This document shows positions 9,601-21,263 of a stretch of 64,000 bases of DNA, in pieces; positions within the stretch are counted from its first letter, which is position 1, and the number at the start of each line of letters is the position of its first letter. Under the pieces are notes generated by a model. That model did no database searches and was not told the origin of the DNA. It worked only from the letters and a program-made list of their open reading frames with translations. The DNA lies in assembly GCF_028823535.1 (NCBI RefSeq), contig NZ_JAQIYM010000002.1, positions 372,001 through 436,000 on the forward strand, given 5' to 3'. A program made the translations under genes and the position numbers. The DNA comes from Pseudomonas serbica. Its GTDB lineage: Bacteria; Pseudomonadota; Gammaproteobacteria; Pseudomonadales; Pseudomonadaceae.

Positions 9601-12600
9601 AACGATGTGATCATCGCCGGTAGCATGCTGGTTGGAGGCAACCTGATCCTTGGGGGCGATGGCCAGGACTTCATCATCACTACTGAAGACATCAGCACCA
9701 CCTTCGGCGGCCAGGGTGACGATTTCATCCTCGGCGCCAAGACCAACCTGCCAGCTACCGGCAACGAAGGTGATGACTGGATCGAGAAGGGCACCCAGGA
9801 CGGTGCGCCTGGCGATAACGCTGCGCCGTTGCTCAATGACGATTCGATCGGCAACGATATCTTTGTCGGTGGTGGTGGCTTCGACGAAATGATCGGCGAG
9901 GGTGGTGATGACATCTTTGTCGGCAGCGACGCCCAGGACAATATGGACGGCATGTCCGGTTTTGACTGGGTCACCCATAAGAATGACAGGGTCGGCGTGA
10001 CCGTTGACCTGACCATGGCCGAGCTGGCGCAGCCACACGGCAATGCGCCAAACCAGAACAACGGGGTGTTCAACCCGGTCGGCGCCTCGCCGGCCTCGAT
10101 TCTCGACCGTTTTGCCGAGGTCGAAGGCTTGTCCGGTTCGCAATTTGCCGATGTGCTCATGGGCGATAATGTTGATGCGGACACTATCATCAACCACGGT
10201 GGTACCACGGGCAGTGCGCTGACCAATGTGGCGTTGATCCGCGGACTGGAGCAGTTTCTGGCCGATGCCGGTTTGCCGACCACCGGCTTTGCCACGGGCA
10301 ACATCATCCTCGGTGGCAATGGCAGTGACCTGATCGAGGGGCGCGGTGGCGATGATCTGATCGATGGCGACAAATGGCTCAACGTCAGGATTGCGGTCTA
10401 TGACGTCGGTGACGTCAACCATACCGGCCCCGAGATCGCCACCTTCGACAGCATGGTCGATATGATCCCGTTCATGCTCGACGGCACCTATAACCCGGGG
10501 CAGCTCAAGGCCGTGCGGGAAATCCTGCCCGGCACTTCGACAGGCGGGGCGGCTTTCGACACCGCCATTTTCTCCGGGCTTCAGTCCGAGTATGTGGTGA
10601 CGCGTGATACCCGCGGCACGGCCAATGTGGCGGACGATGTCTGGACGGTGACCGATACCGAAGTGGGTCGCGACGGCACCGATACCTTGCTGCATATCGA
10701 ACGCCTGCAGTTCGCCGATACCCAGCAAGTGTTGGTGCCGGGGCTGAACGCACAACCGACGGGCAGGCCGACCGTCGCGGATGGCAACGGCGGCGCGATC
10801 ACTGTGGGCGACACACTGACCGTGAGCATGGCCGGTGTGCGCGATGGCAACAACATCGCGGTGGGTAACCTGCAGGGTTTCGTCAACAACACCTCGGTGT
10901 CCTACTATTGGCAATTCGAAGCCGACCCCGGCACAGGTGTGTTCGAAGACATCATCCTGTTGCCTGCGGGTGACCTTGGGTTCCAAAGTGCCGACGGCAC
11001 CACCTTCAAGGTTTCCCCGGATCTCGCCGGGTTGGCACTGCGGGTCAAGGCGATCTACCAGGATGCGCATGGCACGACTGAAGTGCTGTTCTCGCAGCCG
11101 ACTGCCGTGGTGGAACCTGGCGAGCCGGTTGTGCCGACGGCGCCGACACCTGTAGTCGATGCCACAGCCGGTGGCGAGGGCCTGCACATGGTCCGCTCCG
11201 ACCTCAACTTCATTCTTGATCAGATCAAGATTGCCGAAGCTGATGCGGCCGGTCAGGACATCCTCTCGCTGATCCCGAATATCCGCGCGCCGTTGGGCTT
11301 GCGTGCGGTCGACGGCTCGAACAACAACCTGATGAACCTCAACGGTATCAACAACACCGAGTTTGGTGCCGCGGATAACATCTTCCCGCGCGTGAGCGAC
11401 CCGGTCTTCAATCCGGCGGAAGGTGCTCCTGCCGGGTTCTTTGGTCCCGGCTCGCCGGCCATCCCGGGATCGTCGTACCAGCAGACCAGCGGCGCGGTGT
11501 TTGACTCGCAGCCGCGCACCATCAGTAATCTGATCGTCGACCAGACGTCGAACAACCCGGCGGCCTATGCCACGGCTTACGACGTGGGCGCCGACGGTGT
11601 GCTCAACTTCGGCTCGGAGGATAGCGACGACGTGCTCAAGGATGGCGTACGGATAGTCGCCAGCCCCGGCATGGATGGTCAGTTCGGTACTGGCGACGAC
11701 CACGATGTGTACCTGTTCGAGAACACCGCGGCGGACGCAGGGTTGTCCGCGCCGTTCAACGCCTGGATGACCTTCTTCGGGCAGTTCTTCGATCATGGTC
11801 TGGACTTGGTCACCAAAGGCGGTTCGGGCACTATCTATATCCCGCTGCAACCGGATGATCCGCTGTATGTTCCAGGCGGCCACACTAACTTCATGGTGCT
11901 GACCCGTGCGACCAACCAGCCAGGGGCGGATGGCGTTCTCGGCACGGCCGACGACATCCATGAGCACACCAACACCACCTCGCCGTTCGTGGACCAGAAC
12001 CAGACCTACAGCTCGCACCCGTCGCACCAGGTGTTCCTGCGCGGTTATGAGCTGACCGACAATGGCCCCATAGCGACCGGCAGGCTGATCACTAACCGTG
12101 ACCTGGGCGCCGATGGCAAGTATGGAACCGCGGACGATAGCGAAATCGGTGGCATGGCCACTTGGAAAGTGGTCAAGGCGCAGGCCAACGATGTCCTGGG
12201 TATCCACCTGACCGATGCCGACGTCGAGAACGGTCCGCTGTTGGCGACAGACGCCTATGGCAATTTCATCAAAGGGCCGAACGGCTTCCCGATGGTCGTG
12301 ATGAAAGGGGCTGACGGGCTTGGCGGCACGGCTGATGACTTCCTGGTCGAAGGCAATCCGCTTGCCCCCATCAGCCTGACCAATGCTGTGCGCACCGGTC
12401 ACCAGTTCCTCGCCGACATTGCCCACAATGCAGCGCCGGTGTTCAGCGGTGGCGTGCTCATGCCAGATGCGGATGACGACATTGGCAATACGGTGCCGTC
12501 CAATCCGCAGACCGGGGCCAACCTGGCCTACGACAACGAACTGTTGGATGCGCACTACATCGCTGGCGACGGTCGGGTCAACGAGAACATCGGCCTGACT

Positions 12601-15600
12601 GCGGTGCACGCGATATTCCACGCCGAGCACAATCGGCTGGTCGCGCAGACCATGGACACCGTGCTCGATTCGGGTGACGTGGCCTTCCTCAATGAGTGGC
12701 TGCTCACTCCGGTGAGCACGTTGCCAGCCAACCAGGCCGAGATCGATGCGCTGGTGTGGAATGGCGAGCGCTTGTTCCAGGCTGCCAAGTTCGGCACCGA
12801 GATGCAGTATCAGCACCTGGTGTTCGAGGAATTTGCGCGGACCATCCAGCCCAGGGTCGATCTGTTCTTCGCACCGACTCAGGTCTATGACGTCGACCTT
12901 GATGCCTCGATCGTTGCCGAGTTCGCGCACACCGTGTACCGGTTTGGCCACTCGATGCTGACCGAGACCGTCGATCGCTTCGACGTTGATTTCAACGTGG
13001 TTGGCGATCCGAACAGCGATGATCCTGATCAGCAAATGGGCTTGATCGCGGCGTTCCTCAACCCGTTGGCGTACGCCGCCAGTGGTGTGACGCCAGAGGA
13101 TGCGACCAGTGCGATCATACGTGGGGTGACTCGCCAGGCCGGTAACGAAATCGACGAGTTCGTCACCGAGGCGCTGCGCAATAACCTGCTCGGCCTGCCG
13201 CTCGACCTGCCGGCGATCAACATCGCCCGTGGCCGCGACGTGGGGATTCCCTCGCTCAACGCGATTCGCCGCGACATCTACAGCCAAACCGGTGATACCC
13301 AACTCAAGCCGTACAGCAGCTGGGTCGACCTGGTGCAACACCTGAAACATCCGGAGTCGTTGATCAACTTCATCGCGGCCTATGGCACGCATGACACGAT
13401 CACGGCGGCGACCACGCTGGAAGGTAAACGCGCTGCAGCCATGGCGCTGGTATTTGGTGGTGATGATGCGCCGTCAGACCGTATGGACTTCCTCAACGGC
13501 ACCGGTACCTGGGCCAACGTAACGCGGGCCGGCAAGGATGGGCTGCTGGGGACCGCCGACGATCTGAAGGGCGTGACGATCACTGGCGTCGATGCCATCG
13601 ACCTCTGGATCGGCGGTCTGGCCGAAGAGAAAACTCCGTTCGGCGGCATGCTCGGCTCGACCTTCAACTTCGTGTTCGAGAACCAGATGGAAAAACTCCA
13701 GGACGGTGACCGTTTCTACTACCTGGAGCGTACCGCTGGCCTGTCGATGAACGCCGAACTGGAAAGCAACTCGTTCGCCAAGCTGATCATGGCCAACACC
13801 TCGGCCACGCACTTGCCGGGCCTGGTGTTCTCGGATCCAGGGTTCTATCTGGAAGTGGACCAGAGCAAGCAGTTCAACGAAGGCCTTGCCAGCGCCGATC
13901 CGCTTGAGGACGGCGAGCAGGTGGTGTTCCGCGACAACCCGTTGACCGAGGGGGCGGACACCAACTACATCAAGTACACCGGTGCGGAGCACATCGTGCT
14001 GGGCGGTACCAACGGCGCAGACATCCTCATCTCCAGTGAAGGCGACGACACGGTCTGGGGGGACGGCGGCAACGATCGCATCGAAGGCGGTGACGGCAAC
14101 GACCAACTGCGTGGTGGCGCTGGCGACGACATCATCACCGACCGCGGCGGCGACGATAATATCCAGGGTGGCGACGGCAACGACGTGCTGCATGGTGGCA
14201 ACGGCGTCAACCTGATCATTGGCGGCTTCGGCAATGACTTCATCGTGACCGGTGAGGACGCTTCCGAGGCCATCGGTGGCCAGGGCAACGACTTCATCCT
14301 GGGCAGCAAAGCCAATGAACAGGACATGGGCAACGAAGGCGACGACTGGATCGAGAAGGGCACGTCGGACGGTGCGCCTGGCGACAACTTCGACCCGGCT
14401 GGCAATGACCCGGTGATCGGCCACGATGTGTTCATCGGCGGTAACGAGAACGATAAGTTCAACGGCGAAGGCGGCGATGACATCATGGTCGGCAGTCTTG
14501 GCCTGGGTGACCGCTATATCGGCGGCTCCGGCTATGACTGGGCAACCTTCAAGGGGCTCGCCCAAGGCGTGACCATAGATTTCACCGACCGCTTTTTCGA
14601 TGTTCCACCGGTGCCGGGTTCAGGTGCTTCGGCGCTGGTGCGTTTCGACATCGTGGAAGGTCTGTCGGGTTCCGCCCACGGAGACTACCTGCGCGGTGAT
14701 AACGAAGATGCCACATCGCTACCCACTGCGGGTGCCACCGGCAGTGTGCTGACCAACATCAACCTGATCAACGGCCTGGCTGACCTTTTGGCAGACGGAG
14801 CGACGTTCTTCGACGGCGGCAACATCATCCTCGGCGGCAGCGGCAGCGACCTGATCGAAGGTCGCGGTGGTGACGACATCATCGATGGTGACAAGTGGCT
14901 GAACGTACGTATCAGCGTACGGGAGAATGCCGATGGCACTGGCGAGGAAATCGCCACGTTCGACAGCATGGAGCCGCTGGTGCCGTTTATGCTGAACGGT
15001 ACTTACAACCCGGGCCAGTTGGTCATCGTGCGGGAGATTCTGACTGGCGATGACAGCTTCGATACTGCGTTTTTCTCCGGTAATTTGGGGGAATACGGCA
15101 TCGAGATCGAAGGCGACACAGTCATTGTGACCGACTCGGTAGCGGGGCGTGATGGCGTCGATCGCTTGACGGGCGTCGAGCGTCTGCAGTTCGCTGACGT
15201 GGCGCAGTCGTCCGGAGTGGGCACCGCCCAAAACAACGACCCGTCGGGTCATCTGGCAATCCTCGATGCTGCCACCGGCCTGCGTGACGAAACGCCGGTT
15301 GCTGGCCAGTTGCTGCGCGTCAGCGGTCAGGCGGTACGTGACGCGGACAGCCAGAGTGTGGCCAACCCGACCGGTGCGGTGACCGGTGGGATGGCTTACT
15401 ACTGGCAGGTCGAGAACATCGCTGGTTCGGGCATCTATGAAGACATCACTGTTGTCGCCGCTGGCGAGGCATCGCGGGCGACCGGCAGCACCTACCGGGT
15501 GACGGACGATGTGGCGGGCCTGAACATCCGCGTCCGGGCGGTGTACCAGGATGCCGAGGGCACGCTGGAGATCGTCGACTCGTCCGGGAACAGTACACCG

Positions 15601-17631
15601 ACCGAAGGGCCGACCGTTACCGGGCTTGCCGTGCAGAACCAACTGTTGACCGCTGACCCGGCGAGCATCATCGACGCCGATGGCGTGAGCACTACGCAAT
15701 TCACCTACCAGTGGCAGGCGAACGACGGGCTCGGCTTCGTCAACATCGCCGGCGCAACCGCCAGCACCTTCGCGCTTGGCCAGGCCCAGGTCGGCCAGGA
15801 AGTGCGCGTGGTGATCGATTACGTGGATGACTTCGGTGTGGCCGAAAGCGCTGCGTCGAACATCCTGGGGCCGGTGGACAACGTCAACGATGCTCCGACC
15901 CAGGGGCCAACCGTCACCGGGCTTGCCGTGCAGAACCAGGTGTTGACGGCTAACCCGGCGAGCATCATCGACGTTGATGGCCTGAGCAATCCGCAGTTCA
16001 CCTACCAATGGCAGGCAAACAACGGGCCGGGCTTCGTCAACATCGCCGGCGCTACCGGTAGCACGTTCGCGCTTGGCCAGGCCCAGGTCGGCCAGGCAGT
16101 GCGCGTGGTGATCGGTTACGTGGATGACTTCGGTGCGGCCGAAAGCGTTTCGTCCAACGTCCTGGGGCCGGTGGCCAACGTCAACGATGCACCGACAGGC
16201 GTGTTGCTGATCAGCGATACGACACCGGATCAAGGGCAGGTGCTGACCGCGCTGACGGCCGCGATTGCCGATCCGGACGGGCTGGGCACCTTCAGCTTCC
16301 AGTGGCAGCAAGGTGTCGGCGCGTCCTTTACCGACATCAACGGCGCGACGGCAGCGACCTTCACCCCTGGTGCGGCGCAGGTCAATCTGCAACTGCGAGT
16401 GATCGTGCGCTACACCGATGGCTTCGGCACGCTGGAGTCGGTGACCTCTGCAGCGACGGCGGCGGTGGTGGTTCAGGGCGTGGTTCTGCAGGGCAACGCC
16501 TTGGCGAACATCCTCATCGGCACCGCGGGTAACGATGTACTGCTTGGCCTGGACGGGAACGATACGCTCAATGGCCTGGCCGGTATCGACCAGTTGTTTG
16601 GCGGCACTGGCAACGACATCCTCAACGGCGGAGACGACAACGACCTGCTCAATGGCGAGGACGGCAACGACACCCTCAACGGAGGGCTCGGCGCGGATAA
16701 CATGAGCGGCGGTGCCGGCAACGACACCTTTGTGGTCGACAACGTCGGTGACCTTGTCACCGAGGCGCCGGGTGGTGGTACCGATCTGGTGCAAACCAGC
16801 CTGACGACGTACCTGCTCGGTGCCAACGTCGAGAACCTGACCTATACGGGCGCCGGTAACTTCACCGGTACCGGTAACGCGCTGGCCAACACCATCACCG
16901 GCGGGGTGGGTAACGACGTCCTCAATGGCGGTGCCGGTGCTGACCGGTTGGTGGGGGGAGGCGGCAACGATACCTACGTTGTCGATGCAGCCGCAGACGT
17001 GGTGGTCGAGGTGGCGGGTGGCGGTACGGACTCCGTGCAGACTTCGCTGGCCAGCTACACGCTGGGCGCTGAGGTCGAGAACCTGACCTACACCGGCGTC
17101 GGCAACTTCGTCGGCAACGGTAACGCGTTGAATAACGTCATCACCGGCGGGGTGGGTAATGACACCCTCAATGGTGGCGGCGGCAACGACACCCTCACCG
17201 GCGGTGCCGGGGCGGATGTCTTGAATGGCGGAGCAGGCAACGACACGCTGCTCGGTGGTGACGCCAACGACACATTGTTGGGGGGTATCGCCAATGACTT
17301 TATCGATGGCGGTACTGGCAACAATACGGTCACTGGCGGTGCCGGCGACGACGTGATGGTTGCCAGCAGTGGCAACGATATCTTCATGTTCGCAGCGGGC
17401 TTCGGGGTCGATCAGATCATCGGCTTCGATGCCGACGCGGTGGGAGGCCAGGACCGGCTCGATATTTCCGCGTTCGGCGTCAATGCCGTGACCTTTGTCG
17501 GCAACGTCATCATCACCGATGTCGGTGCGGATACCTTGATCAGCTCCGCAGGAATAGCTGACTCCATCCGCCTGGTCGGTGTGGCCGATGCAACAACCAT
17601 CACTGCCGCAGACTTCATTCTCGCCACTTGA
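6700..17631 (+). CDS. Giant secreted RTX protein with two animal-heme-peroxidase modules (MopA-like)
   Basis: A 3643-residue protein; GAGG lies about 10 bases before the ATG. Peroxidase module 1 (about residues 1-890) has distal His161 in FFGQFFDHGLD, the active-site Arg446 in HSEHNR, proximal His550 in YRFGHSM and the family phrase ARGRETGIPTLNEAR. RTX block 1 (about 907-1233) has GGxGxDxxx nonapeptides and is followed by an Ig-like linker. Module 2 (about 1492-2420) repeats the plan with His1699, Arg1979 and His2084 intact; RTX block 2 spans about 2433-2735. Three Ig-like repeats (about 2967-3260), RTX block 3 (about 3266-3567) and a C-terminal type I secretion signal ending ADFILAT follow. 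There is no N-terminal signal peptide, and the divergent type I exporter is the obvious partner. MopA proteins of this architecture oxidise Mn(II) in P. putida GB-1 and in alphaproteobacteria; Mn(II) as substrate here is inference. Confidence 0.9.
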   Translation: MANFNKSDLEFILKQIFIAEAHADGASLSDLLPNSQVPFGLRTVDGSYNNLVAGQSEFGAADNSFLRLLDAQYRAAYAASGNVVDPQPRIISNLIVDQTANNPAAVAANGGADPVISPGLDGVFGTDDDKEVFFIPNVSPDAGLTAGFNSWMTFFGQFFDHGLDLVTKSSTDFVFVPLQPGDPLFVPGSPTNFMVLPRAVHTPGADGILGTADDGQPNTTSPFVDQSQTYSSHPSHQVFLREYVLNAAGDPVATGRLITNRDLGADGKFGTADDGDGTNGGMATWAVVKAQARDILGINLTDADVHSVPLLATDAYGNFIRGSSGMPQVVMRVSNGADGIAGTADDVTQLVEGNRAAPISLANAVSAGHGFLDDIAHNAAPVVVGGVLQADADTDIGNAQPVGAGGNNLTYDNELLDAHYIAGDGRVNENIGLTTVHHVFHSEHNRLVQQTKDTLLAAGDLAFLNEWLVDDVAALPTTAAEIAALVWDGERLFQAAKFGTEMQYQHLVFEEFARTIQPQVDAFLAPNGYDTSINPAILAEFAHVVYRFGHSMLTETVDRFDPEFNPLLTDPDNPDSQMGLIAAFLNPLAFVGSGATADEAAGAIIRGVTRQLGNEIDEFVTEALRNNLLGLPLDLPALNLARGRETGIPTLNEARREMYASTGDSQLTPYISWADFADNLKHPESLVNFIAAYGTHDTITAATTLADKRAAALALVFGGAGSPADRLDFLNSTGAYANVTLAGKDGLLGTADDVTGVTITGLDDIDFWVGGLAEQKMPFGGMLGSTFNFVFETQMEALQDGDRFYYLSRTAGLNFGAELENNSFAKLMMLNTDVTHLSNTVFLTPTFTLEVNQANQFTNLGVDGKDDPTGGLMINGVEIVPLVIRDNPNTAGADSNYLQYTGEDHVVLGGTAGNDILISGDGDDTLYGDGGNDRLEGGAGNDAVLGGAGDDIITDSFGDNRLEGNAGNDVIIAGSMLVGGNLILGGDGQDFIITTEDISTTFGGQGDDFILGAKTNLPATGNEGDDWIEKGTQDGAPGDNAAPLLNDDSIGNDIFVGGGGFDEMIGEGGDDIFVGSDAQDNMDGMSGFDWVTHKNDRVGVTVDLTMAELAQPHGNAPNQNNGVFNPVGASPASILDRFAEVEGLSGSQFADVLMGDNVDADTIINHGGTTGSALTNVALIRGLEQFLADAGLPTTGFATGNIILGGNGSDLIEGRGGDDLIDGDKWLNVRIAVYDVGDVNHTGPEIATFDSMVDMIPFMLDGTYNPGQLKAVREILPGTSTGGAAFDTAIFSGLQSEYVVTRDTRGTANVADDVWTVTDTEVGRDGTDTLLHIERLQFADTQQVLVPGLNAQPTGRPTVADGNGGAITVGDTLTVSMAGVRDGNNIAVGNLQGFVNNTSVSYYWQFEADPGTGVFEDIILLPAGDLGFQSADGTTFKVSPDLAGLALRVKAIYQDAHGTTEVLFSQPTAVVEPGEPVVPTAPTPVVDATAGGEGLHMVRSDLNFILDQIKIAEADAAGQDILSLIPNIRAPLGLRAVDGSNNNLMNLNGINNTEFGAADNIFPRVSDPVFNPAEGAPAGFFGPGSPAIPGSSYQQTSGAVFDSQPRTISNLIVDQTSNNPAAYATAYDVGADGVLNFGSEDSDDVLKDGVRIVASPGMDGQFGTGDDHDVYLFENTAADAGLSAPFNAWMTFFGQFFDHGLDLVTKGGSGTIYIPLQPDDPLYVPGGHTNFMVLTRATNQPGADGVLGTADDIHEHTNTTSPFVDQNQTYSSHPSHQVFLRGYELTDNGPIATGRLITNRDLGADGKYGTADDSEIGGMATWKVVKAQANDVLGIHLTDADVENGPLLATDAYGNFIKGPNGFPMVVMKGADGLGGTADDFLVEGNPLAPISLTNAVRTGHQFLADIAHNAAPVFSGGVLMPDADDDIGNTVPSNPQTGANLAYDNELLDAHYIAGDGRVNENIGLTAVHAIFHAEHNRLVAQTMDTVLDSGDVAFLNEWLLTPVSTLPANQAEIDALVWNGERLFQAAKFGTEMQYQHLVFEEFARTIQPRVDLFFAPTQVYDVDLDASIVAEFAHTVYRFGHSMLTETVDRFDVDFNVVGDPNSDDPDQQMGLIAAFLNPLAYAASGVTPEDATSAIIRGVTRQAGNEIDEFVTEALRNNLLGLPLDLPAINIARGRDVGIPSLNAIRRDIYSQTGDTQLKPYSSWVDLVQHLKHPESLINFIAAYGTHDTITAATTLEGKRAAAMALVFGGDDAPSDRMDFLNGTGTWANVTRAGKDGLLGTADDLKGVTITGVDAIDLWIGGLAEEKTPFGGMLGSTFNFVFENQMEKLQDGDRFYYLERTAGLSMNAELESNSFAKLIMANTSATHLPGLVFSDPGFYLEVDQSKQFNEGLASADPLEDGEQVVFRDNPLTEGADTNYIKYTGAEHIVLGGTNGADILISSEGDDTVWGDGGNDRIEGGDGNDQLRGGAGDDIITDRGGDDNIQGGDGNDVLHGGNGVNLIIGGFGNDFIVTGEDASEAIGGQGNDFILGSKANEQDMGNEGDDWIEKGTSDGAPGDNFDPAGNDPVIGHDVFIGGNENDKFNGEGGDDIMVGSLGLGDRYIGGSGYDWATFKGLAQGVTIDFTDRFFDVPPVPGSGASALVRFDIVEGLSGSAHGDYLRGDNEDATSLPTAGATGSVLTNINLINGLADLLADGATFFDGGNIILGGSGSDLIEGRGGDDIIDGDKWLNVRISVRENADGTGEEIATFDSMEPLVPFMLNGTYNPGQLVIVREILTGDDSFDTAFFSGNLGEYGIEIEGDTVIVTDSVAGRDGVDRLTGVERLQFADVAQSSGVGTAQNNDPSGHLAILDAATGLRDETPVAGQLLRVSGQAVRDADSQSVANPTGAVTGGMAYYWQVENIAGSGIYEDITVVAAGEASRATGSTYRVTDDVAGLNIRVRAVYQDAEGTLEIVDSSGNSTPTEGPTVTGLAVQNQLLTADPASIIDADGVSTTQFTYQWQANDGLGFVNIAGATASTFALGQAQVGQEVRVVIDYVDDFGVAESAASNILGPVDNVNDAPTQGPTVTGLAVQNQVLTANPASIIDVDGLSNPQFTYQWQANNGPGFVNIAGATGSTFALGQAQVGQAVRVVIGYVDDFGAAESVSSNVLGPVANVNDAPTGVLLISDTTPDQGQVLTALTAAIADPDGLGTFSFQWQQGVGASFTDINGATAATFTPGAAQVNLQLRVIVRYTDGFGTLESVTSAATAAVVVQGVVLQGNALANILIGTAGNDVLLGLDGNDTLNGLAGIDQLFGGTGNDILNGGDDNDLLNGEDGNDTLNGGLGADNMSGGAGNDTFVVDNVGDLVTEAPGGGTDLVQTSLTTYLLGANVENLTYTGAGNFTGTGNALANTITGGVGNDVLNGGAGADRLVGGGGNDTYVVDAAADVVVEVAGGGTDSVQTSLASYTLGAEVENLTYTGVGNFVGNGNALNNVITGGVGNDTLNGGGGNDTLTGGAGADVLNGGAGNDTLLGGDANDTLLGGIANDFIDGGTGNNTVTGGAGDDVMVASSGNDIFMFAAGFGVDQIIGFDADAVGGQDRLDISAFGVNAVTFVGNVIITDVGADTLISSAGIADSIRLVGVADATTITAADFILAT
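15607..16200 (+). repeat. Two tandem 297-base Ig-like repeats inside the RTX peroxidase gene
   Basis: Unit 1 (15607-15903) and unit 2 (15904-16200) each encode 99 residues opening with GPTVTGLAVQNQ and closing with NVNDAPT. They are nearly identical in protein and very close in DNA, which points to a recent in-frame duplication. A third, diverged unit follows up to about 16480. The fold is inferred as Ig-like/cadherin-like from the TYQWQ and YVDDFG strand motifs. Confidence 0.75.
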
Positions 17632-17671
17632 GGTCCTGGTCAGTACTGTTGCAGACGCGTGAAAAGCTGAG

Positions 17672-17703
17672 GGGAGGGCATGGATGCCCTCCCTTTTCTT
17701 TTC
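17672..17703 (+). terminator. Rho-independent terminator of the RTX peroxidase gene
   Basis: A perfect 10-base stem (gggagggcat / atgccctccc, 17672-17681 and 17684-17693) with a 2-base gap is followed by ttttcttttct, 40 bases after the stop codon. Confidence 0.85.
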
Positions 17704-17741
17704 TAAAATACCTGGTCGTGGGTGGAGTCGAAAATGGACGC

Positions 17742-17837
17742 TTAACTGCTGAACAGGAAGATAAGGCTCCAGGCGACCCCTATCGCAAAAATGAACAGTA
17801 TGAGTGCTAGCGTGAGGATTATCGGCTCGATTCGCAT
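17742..17837 (-). CDS. Possible 31-residue single-pass membrane peptide
   Basis: The reading starts at the ATG at 17837 (MRIEPIILTL), has a strong ribosome site GAGGAG 8 bases upstream, and ends with TAA at 17742-17744. The peptide is nearly one hydrophobic helix (about residues 5-29) with a charged start (R, E) and a polar SS end. That is the pattern of small inner-membrane accessory peptides such as oxidase or transporter subunits. It lies antisense in the gap between the two oxidase genes. No family is recognised. Support comes from the ribosome site, the clean amphipathic ends and the lack of any alternative explanation; against it, the reading is very short. Confidence 0.45.
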   Translation of the reverse strand: MRIEPIILTLALILFIFAIGVAWSLIFLFSS

Positions 17838-18192
17838 GACGGTGACTCCTCGCAGGCTGGCAACTGATCCGTGGTGCAGGTGTTATCCAGGCATCGGTTG
17901 CCTGTCAGGGAGTGCCCTTGGAGCCGTTAGTGAACACACAGCATTCTCTGTGCCAAAGGCCCCGGCAACCTGATATCCCCCAGCGCAAACGCGGCCTGAT
18001 TCCATGGCCCGGTTCTCCAAGAAAAGTCGACAGGGAATGCGGGTAATACCGCCCATTTATGGGGAATCGCTCCCAGCGCAGGCATGGCAAATCACCGCTG
18101 GATTCAAGCTGGAATGGGGTTCCCCTGAAATGGGTGTGAACTTTCCCCGATAGCGGGTGCCAATCCCCAGTCGCTTAATCTGTAACGTCAGG

Positions 18193-18221
18193 TTTACGCT
18201 GGTAACTAGTTGTTTTATAAG
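18193..18221 (+). promoter_or_regulatory. Candidate promoter of the multicopper oxidase gene
   Basis: TTTACG at 18193-18198 and TATAAG at 18216-18221 are spaced by exactly 17 bases and match the sigma-70 consensus at 4 and 5 of 6 positions. They lie about 90 bases before the ATG, downstream of the terminator of the RTX gene, so the oxidase is probably transcribed on its own. Confidence 0.45.
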
Positions 18222-18309
18222 GATTTAACATTGTATAAAGCGGTTACAAATATGGCTGGCTCCTTGCACTGCCCCCATTACCCCCTTCACATATTCGAGG
18301 CGGCTGGTG

Positions 18310-21095
<2,786 letters not shown>

Positions 21096-21099
<4 letters not shown>

Positions 21100-21158
21100 A
21101 CCTCGAGGGAGCCGGCATGAAAATGCTCACGCCGCGCTCCCACGTCCTGGTCATGTAG
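21096..21158 (+). pseudogene. 20-codon ORF coupled to the oxidase gene, probably the stump of a lost downstream gene
   Basis: The oxidase stop overlaps an ATG (ATGA at 21096-21099). The short reading contains a second ATG at 21117 with GAGGGAG upstream, then MKMLTPRSHVLVM and a stop at 21156. A basic start running into VLVM looks like the beginning of a signal peptide that is cut off. Overlapped starts normally mark coupled genes, so this is read as the 5' stump of a third gene of the oxidase operon, truncated at the right border of the island. What that gene was cannot be told; a SCO-like copper chaperone or a cytochrome would be typical neighbours. Confidence 0.4.
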
Positions 21159-21263
21159 CGTAGCCACTGGAGATGCTGGGCTGGGTTGGTAAGCTATTGA
21201 AATATAAATTGATATTCCGCTATTGCGTTGCGCTTGGCGTGGGTTCACTTTCGAACTTGCCCC

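Larger units (their letters stand above)
17704..18309. other. Spacer between the RTX peroxidase and multicopper oxidase genes
   Basis: About 600 bases. It holds one possible small membrane-protein gene on the minus strand (17742-17837) and a promoter candidate for the oxidase gene (18193-18221), both listed separately. The section 17850-18180 shows no gene; runs of GGGG and CCCC near 18115-18155 could form weak hairpins but no clear signal is recognised. Confidence 0.5.

Noticed and set aside
8863..13392. A 1509-codon open reading on the minus strand inside the giant RTX gene
   Set aside because: It is the antisense shadow of GC-rich peroxidase and RTX codons; it has no ribosome site, low-complexity Val/Asp/His/Arg-rich composition and no domain. 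The same holds for 13474-14565 and 14719-16794.
6700..17631. Repeated GGNDxLxGG DNA considered as a possible CRISPR-like or minisatellite array
   Set aside because: The repeats are in frame, nine residues long and encode RTX calcium-binding nonapeptides; there are no spacers.
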